Positions 51,625-60,792 of a stretch of 61,429 bases of DNA are shown piece after piece. The first letter of the stretch is position 1, and every line of letters starts with the position of its first letter. Position numbers and translations under genes: made by a program. This DNA is from Bacteroidaceae bacterium. Its GTDB lineage: Bacteria > Bacteroidota > Bacteroidia > Bacteroidales > Bacteroidaceae. The stretch lies in assembly GCA_017551925.1 (NCBI GenBank), contig JAFZKA010000063.1, positions 1 through 61,429 on the forward strand, in the 5' to 3' direction. The notes beneath the pieces are model-generated. The model made no database searches and was not told the origin of the DNA. It saw nothing but the letters and a program-made list of their open reading frames with translations.

Positions 51625-52422
51625 ATGATAGATATGAAAAAGGCTATAGGATTATCGGCTGTCACTCTGATGTTATCAGACGTTGCTGCTGCGGCTGAAC
51701 GGGGCGTGGCATTGGCTGAAACGGTTGAGCCGGAAGGCATGATGTCAAGGATACATGAGAGCGTAATTTCAAATCTTATACTGGAGGACCGATGGAAACT
51801 TCTGACAGACGGTCTCTTCAACACCCTTAAGGTTTCATTGTGGTCAATAGTGCTTGCCACTCTCCTGGGCGGATGTCTCTGTGCATTAAGGATGAACCGG
51901 CGCAAATGGGCGTTCGTTCCGGTCAAATGGTATGTGGAACTGATGAGAAGCATTCCGCTGCTGGTGCTGCTTCTGCTTATGTTCTATGTGGTTCTGACAG
52001 ACGTTGCGTTGTCATCGGTCTGGATTGCCATTGTAAGTTTCGCTCTCTATTTCGGCGCCTATTTCTGTGAGATTTTCAGGACTGGAGTGGAGGGCGTGAA
52101 CCGGGGCCAATGGGAGGCCGGCTATGCATTGGGGCTGAGTCCGATGCGCACATTCATGAAGGTGATATTGCCTCAGGCGGTAAAACGCATAATACCTGTT
52201 TATAAAGGACAGATGATAACTCTGGTCAAGAGCACCTCAATTGTAGGTTATCTGGCTGTGGTTGACCTGACTAAAGCAGGTGACCTTATACGTTCCCGTA
52301 CGTTTGATGCGTTCTTTCCGCTGTTGCTCGTGTCGGCGGTCTATCTTTTGCTCTGTTGGATTCTGAGTTCAGGGCTTGACCTGCTTGACAGGAGTGTAAC
52401 CCCAAAAAGCCGCAAGATATGA
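51625..52422 (+). CDS. amino-acid ABC transporter permease with orphan signal peptide
   Basis: A 265-residue His/Glu/Gln/Arg/opine-type permease. It has membrane helices from about 65 on and the EAA loop QWEAGYALGLSPMRTFMKVILPQA that contacts the ATPase. Unusually, a signal-peptide-like start (MKKAIGLSAVTL, ending DVAAAAE) and a 25-residue remnant precede the permease. The paralogue encoded directly after has a binding domain there, so this looks like a copy that lost it. A -7 box TATATTTG is at 51608-51615. It overlaps the next gene by four bases. Confidence 0.88.
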   Translation: MIDMKKAIGLSAVTLMLSDVAAAAERGVALAETVEPEGMMSRIHESVISNLILEDRWKLLTDGLFNTLKVSLWSIVLATLLGGCLCALRMNRRKWAFVPVKWYVELMRSIPLLVLLLLMFYVVLTDVALSSVWIAIVSFALYFGAYFCEIFRTGVEGVNRGQWEAGYALGLSPMRTFMKVILPQAVKRIIPVYKGQMITLVKSTSIVGYLAVVDLTKAGDLIRSRTFDAFFPLLLVSAVYLLLCWILSSGLDLLDRSVTPKSRKI

Positions 52423-53915
52423 GGAATCTGTTTCTGTTGATGACTGCTGCAGTCTTGTGGCTGAGTTCCTGCACCGGAAGAAAGGTTCAGGATCTGTCGG
52501 ACGTTAAAAGCGTTGAGGATTTCAGAGGGCACAGTGTGGCCGTTCCCATGGGCAGTTCATATGATCTTATGCTTTCAGAGATTGACGGCATTGAGGTGGT
52601 AAGGCTGGGACTGGGTGAACTGCTGGTCGCTGTGGAAAAGGGTAGGGCGGATTTCTGCATACAAGACCAGTATCTGATGAAAATACTGGATCTTGAATCC
52701 CGCGGTCTGACGTCGCTGTTTGACAATATACTGCCAGGTACTGCCGCAGCAGGATTCCGCAAGCAGGATTCAGTGCTCTGTTCACAGTTCAACGCCTATT
52801 TGAGAGATAAGATGGCATCGGGAGAATATGACCGGTGGAAAGAGAATTGGTTGTCAGCCACGGATTCCATGGCAAGCGTGTCATTCGGTATTCCCGTGCA
52901 CGGTAATGATCCCGATAAGAGATCCCTGAAAGTGGGTGTCACCAATATATATCCTTACATTTACCTGAATGAGGAAGGTATTACAGGTTTGGAGGTTGAT
53001 CTGTTCAACAGATTCTGTTTTAGCGCGGGATATCAGGTGGAATATGAGGTCAATGAATTCACCGCCCTGATTCCGGCATTGAATTCGGGTAAAATTGATG
53101 TGATTCTGTCGCATATGCGTAAGACGGAGGAGCGTGCCAAGCAGGTGCTCTTTTCTGACTCCTATATTGAGGGCGGCGGTGCTGCGGTATGCAGAGACTG
53201 GAACAATCAAGACAGGAAAAACCGTCCCGGACTTGGCAAACGACTTAAGGAGAGTTTCAATGACAATCTCGTAGTGGAACAGCGCTGGAAACTGATGGTT
53301 GACGGATTGTGGGAGACTCTCAGCATATCACTGTTCTCAATTATTGCGGCAATCCTGATGGGCATATTGTTCTGCCGTCTGCATATGAGTGGCAGGAATG
53401 TGGTAAGCAAATCGGCCGGCACTCTGATTGGTTTGTTGCGTGGCATTCCTTTGCTGATCATCCTTATGATCATGTTCTATGTGGTATTTGCATCGTCAGG
53501 GATAACCGGTACGTGGGTTACCGTGATGAGTTTCGGGTTCTACTACGGGGCCTATTTCAGTGAAGTTTTCAGGACAGGAATGGAGAGTATTGATAAAGGA
53601 CAATGGGAGGCCGGATTTGCTCTCGGATTGGGAAAATTCCAGACATTCCACAAAGTGGTGCTGCCTCAGGCGCTCAACCGGATAATACCTGTTCTCAAAG
53701 GTGAGGTGATAGCGCTTATCAAAATGACATCGGTTGTGGGATATGTGGCCGTTATTGACCTGACAAAGGCAAGTGACATTATCCGTTCCCGCACGTTCGA
53801 TGCGTTTTTCCCGCTGATTCTTGTTTCTGTCATCTATATATTATTGTCGTGGCTGGTCGGTATGGGACTGGATGCCATTGACCGGAAACTTACTCCTAAA
53901 AGCAGACAATCATGA
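52419..53915 (+). CDS. fused amino-acid binding protein/permease with reversed binding-domain halves
   Basis: A 498-residue lipoprotein (lipobox LSSC, C18) fusing a binding domain to a permease. Residues 31-147 read like the second half of a family 3 binding protein (DFRGHSVAVPMGSSYDLML, EKGRADFCIQDQYLM, GEYDRWKENWL). Residues 168-258 read like its first half (LKVGVTNIYPYIYL, GLEVDLFNRF, ALNSGKIDVILSHMRKTEER, VLFSDSYIEGG). The usual order is the opposite. The permease (290-490) has the EAA loop QWEAGFALGLGKFQTFHKVVLPQA. It probably forms a heterodimer with the product of 51625-52422 and uses the ATPase encoded next, with four-base overlaps at both ends. Confidence 0.85.
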   Translation: MRNLFLLMTAAVLWLSSCTGRKVQDLSDVKSVEDFRGHSVAVPMGSSYDLMLSEIDGIEVVRLGLGELLVAVEKGRADFCIQDQYLMKILDLESRGLTSLFDNILPGTAAAGFRKQDSVLCSQFNAYLRDKMASGEYDRWKENWLSATDSMASVSFGIPVHGNDPDKRSLKVGVTNIYPYIYLNEEGITGLEVDLFNRFCFSAGYQVEYEVNEFTALIPALNSGKIDVILSHMRKTEERAKQVLFSDSYIEGGGAAVCRDWNNQDRKNRPGLGKRLKESFNDNLVVEQRWKLMVDGLWETLSISLFSIIAAILMGILFCRLHMSGRNVVSKSAGTLIGLLRGIPLLIILMIMFYVVFASSGITGTWVTVMSFGFYYGAYFSEVFRTGMESIDKGQWEAGFALGLGKFQTFHKVVLPQALNRIIPVLKGEVIALIKMTSVVGYVAVIDLTKASDIIRSRTFDAFFPLILVSVIYILLSWLVGMGLDAIDRKLTPKSRQS

Positions 53916-54991
53916 TTAAAGTAAGGCATCTGAAAAAAGTGTTCAAAACGCCAGGCGGTGATGAACTGGCCGTGCTCAAGGATATCAACTGCGATATTGA
54001 AAAGGGCGAGGTAATATCCATTATAGGTCCGTCAGGTACGGGCAAGAGCACATTTCTGCGCTGCCTGAACCGTCTGGAGGAGCCTACGTCGGGAGTGATT
54101 GAAGTGGATGGTATGGATATTCTGGACCGCAAGACCGATATCAGTCTGGTGCGTCGCAGAATGGGTATGGTGTTCCAGAACTTCAACCTGTTTGAACATC
54201 TTACTATACTTGACAATGTCACTCTTTGTCCGATGACACTTCTGGGCAAGAGCCGCGAGGAGGCAGAACAGAAGGGTATGGAACTGCTTGGCAATGTGGG
54301 ACTTCATGAAAAGGCGGGGTGTCTGCCCCGTGAGTTGTCCGGTGGTCAGAAACAGCGTGCCGCCATTGCCAGGTGCCTTGCGATGGAGCCGGATATCATA
54401 CTGTTTGATGAGCCTACATCGGCCTTGGATCCGACCATGGTGAGTGAGGTGCTTGGCGTTATCAGGCATTTGGCAAGCCGTGGCATGACCATGTGCATTG
54501 TCAGCCATGAGATGCAGTTTGTCCGTGATGTAAGTACACGAATTCTGTTTCTTAACGATGGTATTGTATATGAGGAGGGTACTCCTGAACAGATTTTTGA
54601 TAATCCGCAGAAACCTGTCACCAAAGCATTCATAAACAGGATACGTACTCTTGAGTGCCGGTTTGAGGACAAGCGTTTCGATTTGTATGGCCTGTTTGGA
54701 AAAATACATACATTCTGCAGTAAGTACGGACTTGGCATCAAGACTCTTGAAAAGATTCAGCATATAACAGAGGAAATGCTGTGCGGAATAATGCCGTTCC
54801 GCGGGCCGGTGACGCTTCTTATGGAATACAGTGAGAAGACATCAAGACTCTGCATGACGTTCATTGAGGATAATGCCAAGAAGGGAATACTTGACGGGGT
54901 TGACGAAGATTCCCTGTCGCTCATGTTGGTCAGGGGTATGAGCGCTTCGCTGACGGAGCCGCAAAACGGCGTTGTTTCAATAGAAGTCTGA
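53912..54991 (+). CDS. amino-acid ABC transporter ATP-binding protein with C-terminal extension
   Basis: A 359-residue ATPase of the GlnQ/HisP type. Walker A GPSGTGKSTFLRCLN is at about 39-53, signature LSGGQKQRAAIARCLA at about 140, Walker B IILFDEPTSALDP, and the D/H-loop VSHEMQFVRDVS. Family members end at about 245; here about 110 residues follow (from RTLECRFEDKRF to VVSIEV), with a helix-strand pattern vaguely like a GHKL/RsbW fold, but no ATP boxes. The extension may regulate the transporter. It is the third gene of the transporter operon. Confidence 0.9.
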   Translation: MIKVRHLKKVFKTPGGDELAVLKDINCDIEKGEVISIIGPSGTGKSTFLRCLNRLEEPTSGVIEVDGMDILDRKTDISLVRRRMGMVFQNFNLFEHLTILDNVTLCPMTLLGKSREEAEQKGMELLGNVGLHEKAGCLPRELSGGQKQRAAIARCLAMEPDIILFDEPTSALDPTMVSEVLGVIRHLASRGMTMCIVSHEMQFVRDVSTRILFLNDGIVYEEGTPEQIFDNPQKPVTKAFINRIRTLECRFEDKRFDLYGLFGKIHTFCSKYGLGIKTLEKIQHITEEMLCGIMPFRGPVTLLMEYSEKTSRLCMTFIEDNAKKGILDGVDEDSLSLMLVRGMSASLTEPQNGVVSIEV

Positions 54992-55165
54992 CAATTGAGC
55001 CTGGTTATTGTAATGTCATGTTAGCAGTTTGCATTCCAATGGTCATAAACTTTGTGAAAGTTGATAACTTTTTGCTTTCTACATTTTTAAATGGCAATCA
55101 AAGAATGTAATTTTGTGTCCGATTTCTGGCAACAGAGTTTATTAATCACATAAAATATCATCAAT

Positions 55166-56167
55166 ATGGTAAACTACAAAGATCTGGGTCTTGTTAACAC
55201 CCGCGCAATGTTTGCCGCAGCCGTCAAGGGCGGATATGCTATCCCGGCATTCAATTTCAACACAATGGAGCAGATGCAGGCCATCGTTATGGCTGCAGTC
55301 GAGACCAAGTCACCGGTTATCATGCAGGTATCTAAAGGTGCCCGTAACTATGCCAACGCTACTATCCTGCGTTACATGGCCGAGGGTGCTGTTGCATATG
55401 CCAAGGAACTGGGTTGCGCTCATCCTGAGATTGTTCTCCACCTTGACCACGGTGACAGCTTCGAGCTCTGCAAGGATTGCATTGACATGGGCTTCTCATC
55501 AGTTATGATTGACGGTTCTTCACTTCCTTATGAGGAGAACATTGCTCTGGCCAAGAAGGTTGTTGACTACGCTCACAAGTATGATGTAACAGTTGAGGCT
55601 GAGCTGGGTGTTCTGGCCGGTGTTGAGGATGAGGTTTCATCAGCTGAGTCACACTATACCAAGCCTGAGGAGGTAATTGACTTTGCTACCCGCACAGGTT
55701 GCGATTCACTGGCTATCTCAATAGGTACCTCTCACGGTGCTCACAAGTTCACTCCCGAGCAGTGCACACTCGTAAACGGTGTTCTGGTTCCGCCTCCATT
55801 GGCATTCGATGTTCTGGCCGAGATTGAGAAGAAGCTCCCCGGATTCCCCATCGTACTGCACGGATCTTCATCAGTTCCTATGGATGAGGTTAACACCATC
55901 AACAAGTTCGGTGGCAAGCTTGAGGCCGCTATCGGTATTCCTGAGGAGCAGCTCCGCAAGGCTGCCAAGAGCGCTGTCTGCAAGATCAATATTGACTCAG
56001 ACTCACGTCTGGCCATGACCGCTGCCATCCGTCAGCATCTTGCTGAGCACCCGGGTGACTTTGATCCGCGTCAGTATCTCAAGCCCGCCCGCGAGAACAT
56101 GAAGAAGATGTACATCCACAAGATTGTTGAGGTACTCGGTTCAGACGGCAAGCTTCTGCAGCAATAA
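55166..56167 (+). CDS. fba: class II fructose-bisphosphate aldolase
   Basis: A 333-residue zinc aldolase cleaving fructose-1,6-bisphosphate to the two triose phosphates. IPAFNFNTMEQ is near the N-terminus, VLHLDHGDSF carries the zinc His and catalytic Asp (about 92-101), IGTSHGAHKF holds a second zinc His and VLHGSSSVP a third, while KINIDSDSR near the C-terminus binds substrate phosphate. Codon use is strongly biased to AAG, GAG and GTT-rich choices, as in highly expressed genes. A -7 box TAATTTTG (55108-55115) precedes it. The terminator is at 56196-56233. Confidence 0.94.
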   Translation: MVNYKDLGLVNTRAMFAAAVKGGYAIPAFNFNTMEQMQAIVMAAVETKSPVIMQVSKGARNYANATILRYMAEGAVAYAKELGCAHPEIVLHLDHGDSFELCKDCIDMGFSSVMIDGSSLPYEENIALAKKVVDYAHKYDVTVEAELGVLAGVEDEVSSAESHYTKPEEVIDFATRTGCDSLAISIGTSHGAHKFTPEQCTLVNGVLVPPPLAFDVLAEIEKKLPGFPIVLHGSSSVPMDEVNTINKFGGKLEAAIGIPEEQLRKAAKSAVCKINIDSDSRLAMTAAIRQHLAEHPGDFDPRQYLKPARENMKKMYIHKIVEVLGSDGKLLQQ

Positions 56168-56195
56168 GACACACCATAAACACACATAAAAACGG

Positions 56196-56233
56196 TAATG
56201 GAGAGGATAAAACAGTCTTCTCCATTATTTTTT
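56196..56233 (+). terminator. intrinsic terminator after fba
   Basis: Stem TAATGGAGA (56196-56204) with TCTCCATTA (56219-56227), followed directly by T6 (56228-56233). Confidence 0.85.
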
Positions 56234-56303
56234 AATAATAATAGTCGATGCGGAACGTTTTAAATCTGAATAATCATTAAATTTGTAGAATTATTGCTTG
56301 TGT

Positions 56304-59144
56304 ATGAATATCCGGTCGTTAATATTTGCCCCTGTACTCATGATGCTTGCTCTTTGTTCATGTGCGGATAAGGAGTATAAGGCTCTTGATGACGGTGTTG
56401 TGGTCAATGTACGCGAACCTGTGTCGGGAGGACCGCACAGGGTGCGCCTGACTGTAATGTCAGACCGGATTATACGTGTTACGGCTACTCCTGACAAATC
56501 TTTCCATGACCGCAACAGCCTTATCGTTTTGCCGAATGCTGCCGCTGAGTCTGCATTTGCCGTACATAATCACAAGGGTGAGGTTGAACTTCAGACCGCC
56601 GGATTGAGCGCATTTGTTGATAAAAAGGACGGAAAGGTCCGTTTTACAGATGCAGGGGGTAACCGCATAACGAATGAGACGGAGCCTGCCTCTTTCTGTC
56701 CCATTACGGTTGATGATACCCATGGCTATTCCACAATAAACCGTTTCGATACCCAGGAGGACGAGGGGCTTTACGGGTTGGGGCAGCATCAGTCAGACCA
56801 ATGGAACTATAAAGGGCAGAATGAGGAACTTTATCAGTATAACACCAAGATCAGCATCCCGTTTGTTATTTCATCGGCCGGATACGGTATTCTTTGGGAT
56901 TCTTATTCACAGGGAAGGTTCGGCAACACGGAACCGTATCAGCAACTGAACCGTCTGTTCAAACTTTATGACAAGGACGGAAGGCAGGGGAGTCTGACAG
57001 GCACGTATTACAACGGTATGCGCGGCCGCAATGAGGTAAGGCAGGAGGACTCAATCTATTTTGTTGATTCAGAGACGGTAAAGAATCTGCCCCGTTTGGG
57101 ACAGAGAGTGACGTATGAGGGTGCTATTGAGGCGCCTGAATCAGGTACATACAGTTTCATTCTCTATTATGCCGGTTATATAAGGGTGTTCCTTGGTGAT
57201 GAAGAGGTTGTCAAGGAGCGCTGGCGTACTGCCTGGAATCCCAATTCATACAAGTTCAACTTTGAAATGAAGCAGGGACAGAAATATGACCTGCGTATCG
57301 AATGGCGTCCTGATGGCGGTACATCATACTGTGGCTTAAGAGCCTATGCTCCGGTAAGCCAGGAGCAGAAGGATAAACTGACTATGTGGAACGAGATGGT
57401 TCCTGAGTCAGATTACTATTTTATTGCCGGTGATAATATGGACGGTGTGATTCAGGGCTTGCACAGCCTTGTGGGTGGTGCCAATATGCTGCCCAAATGG
57501 GCTATGGGTTTCTGGCAGAGCCGTGAACATTATCAGAATCAGAATGAAGTGGTGCAGACCGTAAGGGAGTTCCGCCGCCGTGGCATCGGCCTGGACAATA
57601 TCGTACAGGACTGGAACTATTGGAAAGAGGATGCATGGGGCTCCCATGAGTTTGATGAGACGCGGTATCCCAATCCTCAGTCCATGATGGACAGGGTCCA
57701 CAATATGAGCGCCCATCTGATGATTTCAGTATGGCCCAAGTTCTATGCATCAACTGAGCACTACAAGGAGTTTGACTCACACGGCTGGATGTACACCCGT
57801 GCCGTTGAGGACAGCATACGTGATTGGGTAGGCCCCGGGTATATAGGTTCATTCTATGATGCCTATTCTGCCGGTGCCCGTGAACTTTTCTGGAACCAAC
57901 TCAAAGACCATCTGTACGGCTACGGAATTGATGCCTGGTGGATGGATGCCAGTGAACCCAACATACGTGACTGCGTTCCTATGGATTACTGGAAGGCTCT
58001 GTGCGGACCCACTGCACTGGGCTCATCGACAGAGTACCTTATGGCTTATTCCCTCATGAACGCGCAGGCCATATATGAGGGTCTTATCAAAGAGGATTCA
58101 ACCAAACGCGTTTTCCAACTTACCCGTTCGGGCTTTGCGGGATTGCAGCGATACTCAACGGCATCATGGAGCGGTGACATCGGCACACGTTGGGAGGATA
58201 TGCGTTCTCAGATAACCGCCGGTATGAACTATTCCCTTTGCGGTAATCCTTATTGGACAATGGATATAGGCGGATTCTGTGTTGAGAACCGTTATGCCAA
58301 CGCCCAGCGTCTGTATGACCGCTCGCGCATTGAAACACCTGACCTCAAGGAGTGGCGCGAACTTCAGACCCGTTGGTATCAGTTCGGCACATTCTGTCCT
58401 CTGTACCGTGCACACGGTCAGTTCCCTCTACGTGAGGTCTGGAATATCGCTCCGGCTGATCATCCGGCCTACAAATCAATTGTCTATTACAACAGAATGC
58501 GTTACAGGCTGATGCCGTATATCTACTCGTTGGCAGGTCGTGCCTGGCTTGACAGCAGGGTCATTATGCGTGGTCTTGTAATGGATTTCTCTGAGGATTC
58601 AGTTGCCCGTGAGGTATCAGACCAGTATATGTTCGGACCGTCACTTATGGTTTGTCCGGTTTATGAATACGGTGCAACTTCAAGAAGCGTCTATCTGCCT
58701 GAGGGTAAGTTGTGGTATGATTATTACACGGATTCCGTTTTTGCCGGCGGTCAGACGATTAAGGCCGATGCTCCTTATGAACGCATTCCGCTGTTCGTTC
58801 CATCGGGCGCAATTCTTGTATCAGGTAATGATGTCAATTATGTCGATGAGCGTCCGGCCGATGAACTGACCATTGATCTTTATGCAGGCAGTGACGGACG
58901 TTTCCTGCTGTATGAGGATGACGGTACTACAAATGCATATGAAAAAGGTGCTTTCTCTATTATTCCGATTTATTTTGTGGAAAATGAGGATGGTTGTATT
59001 TTTACTTTCGGAAATCGCAGAGGAGAATATGACGGTATGATACGTAAGCGGAAATTCAATATCCGTTACCACCTGCCTGACAGGACAGTCGATGTGACAA
59101 CTGAATATTCCGGTTTCCGCATTGATTATGTATTGGCTTTATGA
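56304..59144 (+). CDS. GH31 lipoprotein, probable alpha-xylosidase with PA14 insert
   Basis: A 946-residue lipoprotein (lipobox LCSC, about C21) when started at ATG 56304; the frame opens with TTG at 56298. Order: N-terminal beta-sandwich of GH31; PA14 insert at about 235-350 (ESGTYSFILYYAGYIRVFLGD); TIM barrel with the nucleophile D548 in WWMDASEPN and the acid/base in WSGDIGTRW; C-terminal sheet domains ending in a DUF5110-like part. PA14 insertion is known from alpha-xylosidases of xyloglucan loci such as BoGH31A. The downstream xylB and xylA support xylose as the product. A -7 box TAAATTTG lies at 56278-56285. Confidence 0.9.
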   Translation: MNIRSLIFAPVLMMLALCSCADKEYKALDDGVVVNVREPVSGGPHRVRLTVMSDRIIRVTATPDKSFHDRNSLIVLPNAAAESAFAVHNHKGEVELQTAGLSAFVDKKDGKVRFTDAGGNRITNETEPASFCPITVDDTHGYSTINRFDTQEDEGLYGLGQHQSDQWNYKGQNEELYQYNTKISIPFVISSAGYGILWDSYSQGRFGNTEPYQQLNRLFKLYDKDGRQGSLTGTYYNGMRGRNEVRQEDSIYFVDSETVKNLPRLGQRVTYEGAIEAPESGTYSFILYYAGYIRVFLGDEEVVKERWRTAWNPNSYKFNFEMKQGQKYDLRIEWRPDGGTSYCGLRAYAPVSQEQKDKLTMWNEMVPESDYYFIAGDNMDGVIQGLHSLVGGANMLPKWAMGFWQSREHYQNQNEVVQTVREFRRRGIGLDNIVQDWNYWKEDAWGSHEFDETRYPNPQSMMDRVHNMSAHLMISVWPKFYASTEHYKEFDSHGWMYTRAVEDSIRDWVGPGYIGSFYDAYSAGARELFWNQLKDHLYGYGIDAWWMDASEPNIRDCVPMDYWKALCGPTALGSSTEYLMAYSLMNAQAIYEGLIKEDSTKRVFQLTRSGFAGLQRYSTASWSGDIGTRWEDMRSQITAGMNYSLCGNPYWTMDIGGFCVENRYANAQRLYDRSRIETPDLKEWRELQTRWYQFGTFCPLYRAHGQFPLREVWNIAPADHPAYKSIVYYNRMRYRLMPYIYSLAGRAWLDSRVIMRGLVMDFSEDSVAREVSDQYMFGPSLMVCPVYEYGATSRSVYLPEGKLWYDYYTDSVFAGGQTIKADAPYERIPLFVPSGAILVSGNDVNYVDERPADELTIDLYAGSDGRFLLYEDDGTTNAYEKGAFSIIPIYFVENEDGCIFTFGNRRGEYDGMIRKRKFNIRYHLPDRTVDVTTEYSGFRIDYVLAL

Positions 59145-59170
59145 CAACAACTATTAAAACATAAATAACG

Positions 59171-60670
59171 ATGAAGAAATATCTTTTAGGTTATGACATA
59201 GGCAGTTCTTCAGTTAAGGCCAGCCTGGTGTCAATTGAGACAGGAAAGAGTGTTGCATCGGCTTTCTATCCGGATTCAGAGGCTCCAATCAAGGCTCTCA
59301 ATCCCGGTTGGGCAGAGCAGGAACCTGATGACTGGTGGACATATCTCAAGAATGTGACCGCCAAGGTAATGCAGATGTCCGGTGCCAGCGGTTCAGACAT
59401 TGAGGCTATCGGTATCTCTTACCAGATGCACGGTCTGGTGTGCGTTGACAAGAACGGCAAGGCATTACGTCCTGCAATCATCTGGTGTGACTCCCGTGCA
59501 GTGCCTTATGGCGAGAAGGCTTTCCGTGAGATTGGCAAGGGCCAGTGCCTGACCAATCTGCTTAATTCACCGGGTAACTTTACCGCAGCCAAACTTGCCT
59601 GGGTCAAGGAGAATGAGCCCAAAATCTATGAGAAGATTGACAAGATAATGCTTCCGGGTGATTATATCGCCATGCGTCTTACCGGAACTACCAGCACAAC
59701 CGTTTCAGGTCTGTCTGAAGGTATGATGTGGGATTTCAAGGAAAAGGATGTTGCAGAATTCCTGCTTGATTACTATGGTTTCAGCAAGTCTCTTATTCCT
59801 GAGATCAGACCTACATTCTCAGAGCAGGGCAGAGTGTCTCTCTCAGCAGCCAATGAACTTGGCCTGGAGGCAGGCATTCCTGTAACATACCGTGCCGGTG
59901 ACCAGCCCAACAACGCTCTCTCACTGAACGTGTTCAATCCGGGTGAGATTGCCGCTACAGCAGGTACATCGGGCGTGGTATATGGTGTGAACGGTGCTGT
60001 AAACTTTGATCCGCAGTCAAGAGTGAACACATTCGCTCACGTGAACCATACCAACAAGCAGACCCGTCTGGGTGTGCTGCTCTGCATTAACGGTACAGGT
60101 ATCCTGAATGCCTGGACTCGCCGCAATATCATGCTTGAGGGCCTCTCATACGGTGATATGAACAAGATTGCCCAGAGCATTCCTGTTGGATGTGACGGTG
60201 TAACCGTACTGCCGTTCGGTAACGGTGCAGAGCGTGTGCTGGGTAACCGTAACGTGGGCTGCAGCATACACGGATTCAACTTCAACATACACAACCGCAA
60301 CCATCTGGCACGTGCCGTGCAGGAGGGTATCGTATTCTCATTCAAGTACGGTATGGATGTAATGGTGGAGATGGGTATGGAGATTTCAAAGATCCATGCC
60401 GGCAATGCCAACATGTTCCTGAATCCTGTATTCCGCGATACTCTGGCCGGCATAACAGGTGCTACCATTGAACTTTATGACACTGACGGCTCTGTAGGTG
60501 CAGCCAAGGGTGCAGGTATGGGTGCCGGTGTATATAAGAATCATGATGAGGCATTCGCAACTCTTGAGAAACTCAATGTCATTGAGCCTGACAAGAAACT
60601 TGTTCCGCAGTATGAGGAGGCTTATGCCCGCTGGAAGAGAATATTGAATATGTATCTCAACGAGTTCTGA
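59171..60670 (+). CDS. xylB: xylulokinase
   Basis: A 499-residue FGGY-family sugar kinase phosphorylating D-xylulose to xylulose-5-phosphate. The first domain starts LGYDIGSSSVKASL, with the ATP phosphate loop, followed by GISYQMHGLV, IIWCDSRA (substrate loop) and, in the second domain, ATAGTSGVVYG and VGAAKGAGMGAG. It lies 26 bases after the GH31 gene and upstream of xylA, which supplies its substrate. Confidence 0.94.
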   Translation: MKKYLLGYDIGSSSVKASLVSIETGKSVASAFYPDSEAPIKALNPGWAEQEPDDWWTYLKNVTAKVMQMSGASGSDIEAIGISYQMHGLVCVDKNGKALRPAIIWCDSRAVPYGEKAFREIGKGQCLTNLLNSPGNFTAAKLAWVKENEPKIYEKIDKIMLPGDYIAMRLTGTTSTTVSGLSEGMMWDFKEKDVAEFLLDYYGFSKSLIPEIRPTFSEQGRVSLSAANELGLEAGIPVTYRAGDQPNNALSLNVFNPGEIAATAGTSGVVYGVNGAVNFDPQSRVNTFAHVNHTNKQTRLGVLLCINGTGILNAWTRRNIMLEGLSYGDMNKIAQSIPVGCDGVTVLPFGNGAERVLGNRNVGCSIHGFNFNIHNRNHLARAVQEGIVFSFKYGMDVMVEMGMEISKIHAGNANMFLNPVFRDTLAGITGATIELYDTDGSVGAAKGAGMGAGVYKNHDEAFATLEKLNVIEPDKKLVPQYEEAYARWKRILNMYLNEF

Positions 60671-60696
60671 TGTTGCAAAAAATAACATCTGAAAAG

Positions 60697-60726
60697 TTGA
60701 ATATTTGAATTATAAATGTAACTTTG
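60697..60726 (+). promoter_or_regulatory. xylA promoter
   Basis: TTG (60697-60699), 19 bases, TAACTTTG (60719-60726): a perfect pair for Bacteroidetes. Transcription would start near 60731, inside a small hairpin of GCCTTT (60726-60731) with AAAGGC (60741-60746). So xylA can be expressed separately from xylB. Confidence 0.7.
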
Positions 60727-60792
60727 CCTTTCGCTCGCGCAAAGGCGTAAATAAAGAGTATTTATTCACATTTTATTAATAACAAACAAATT

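Noticed and set aside
54032-54763. 243-codon minus-strand ORF
   Set aside because: Antisense to the ABC ATPase, whose Walker and signature motifs are intact.
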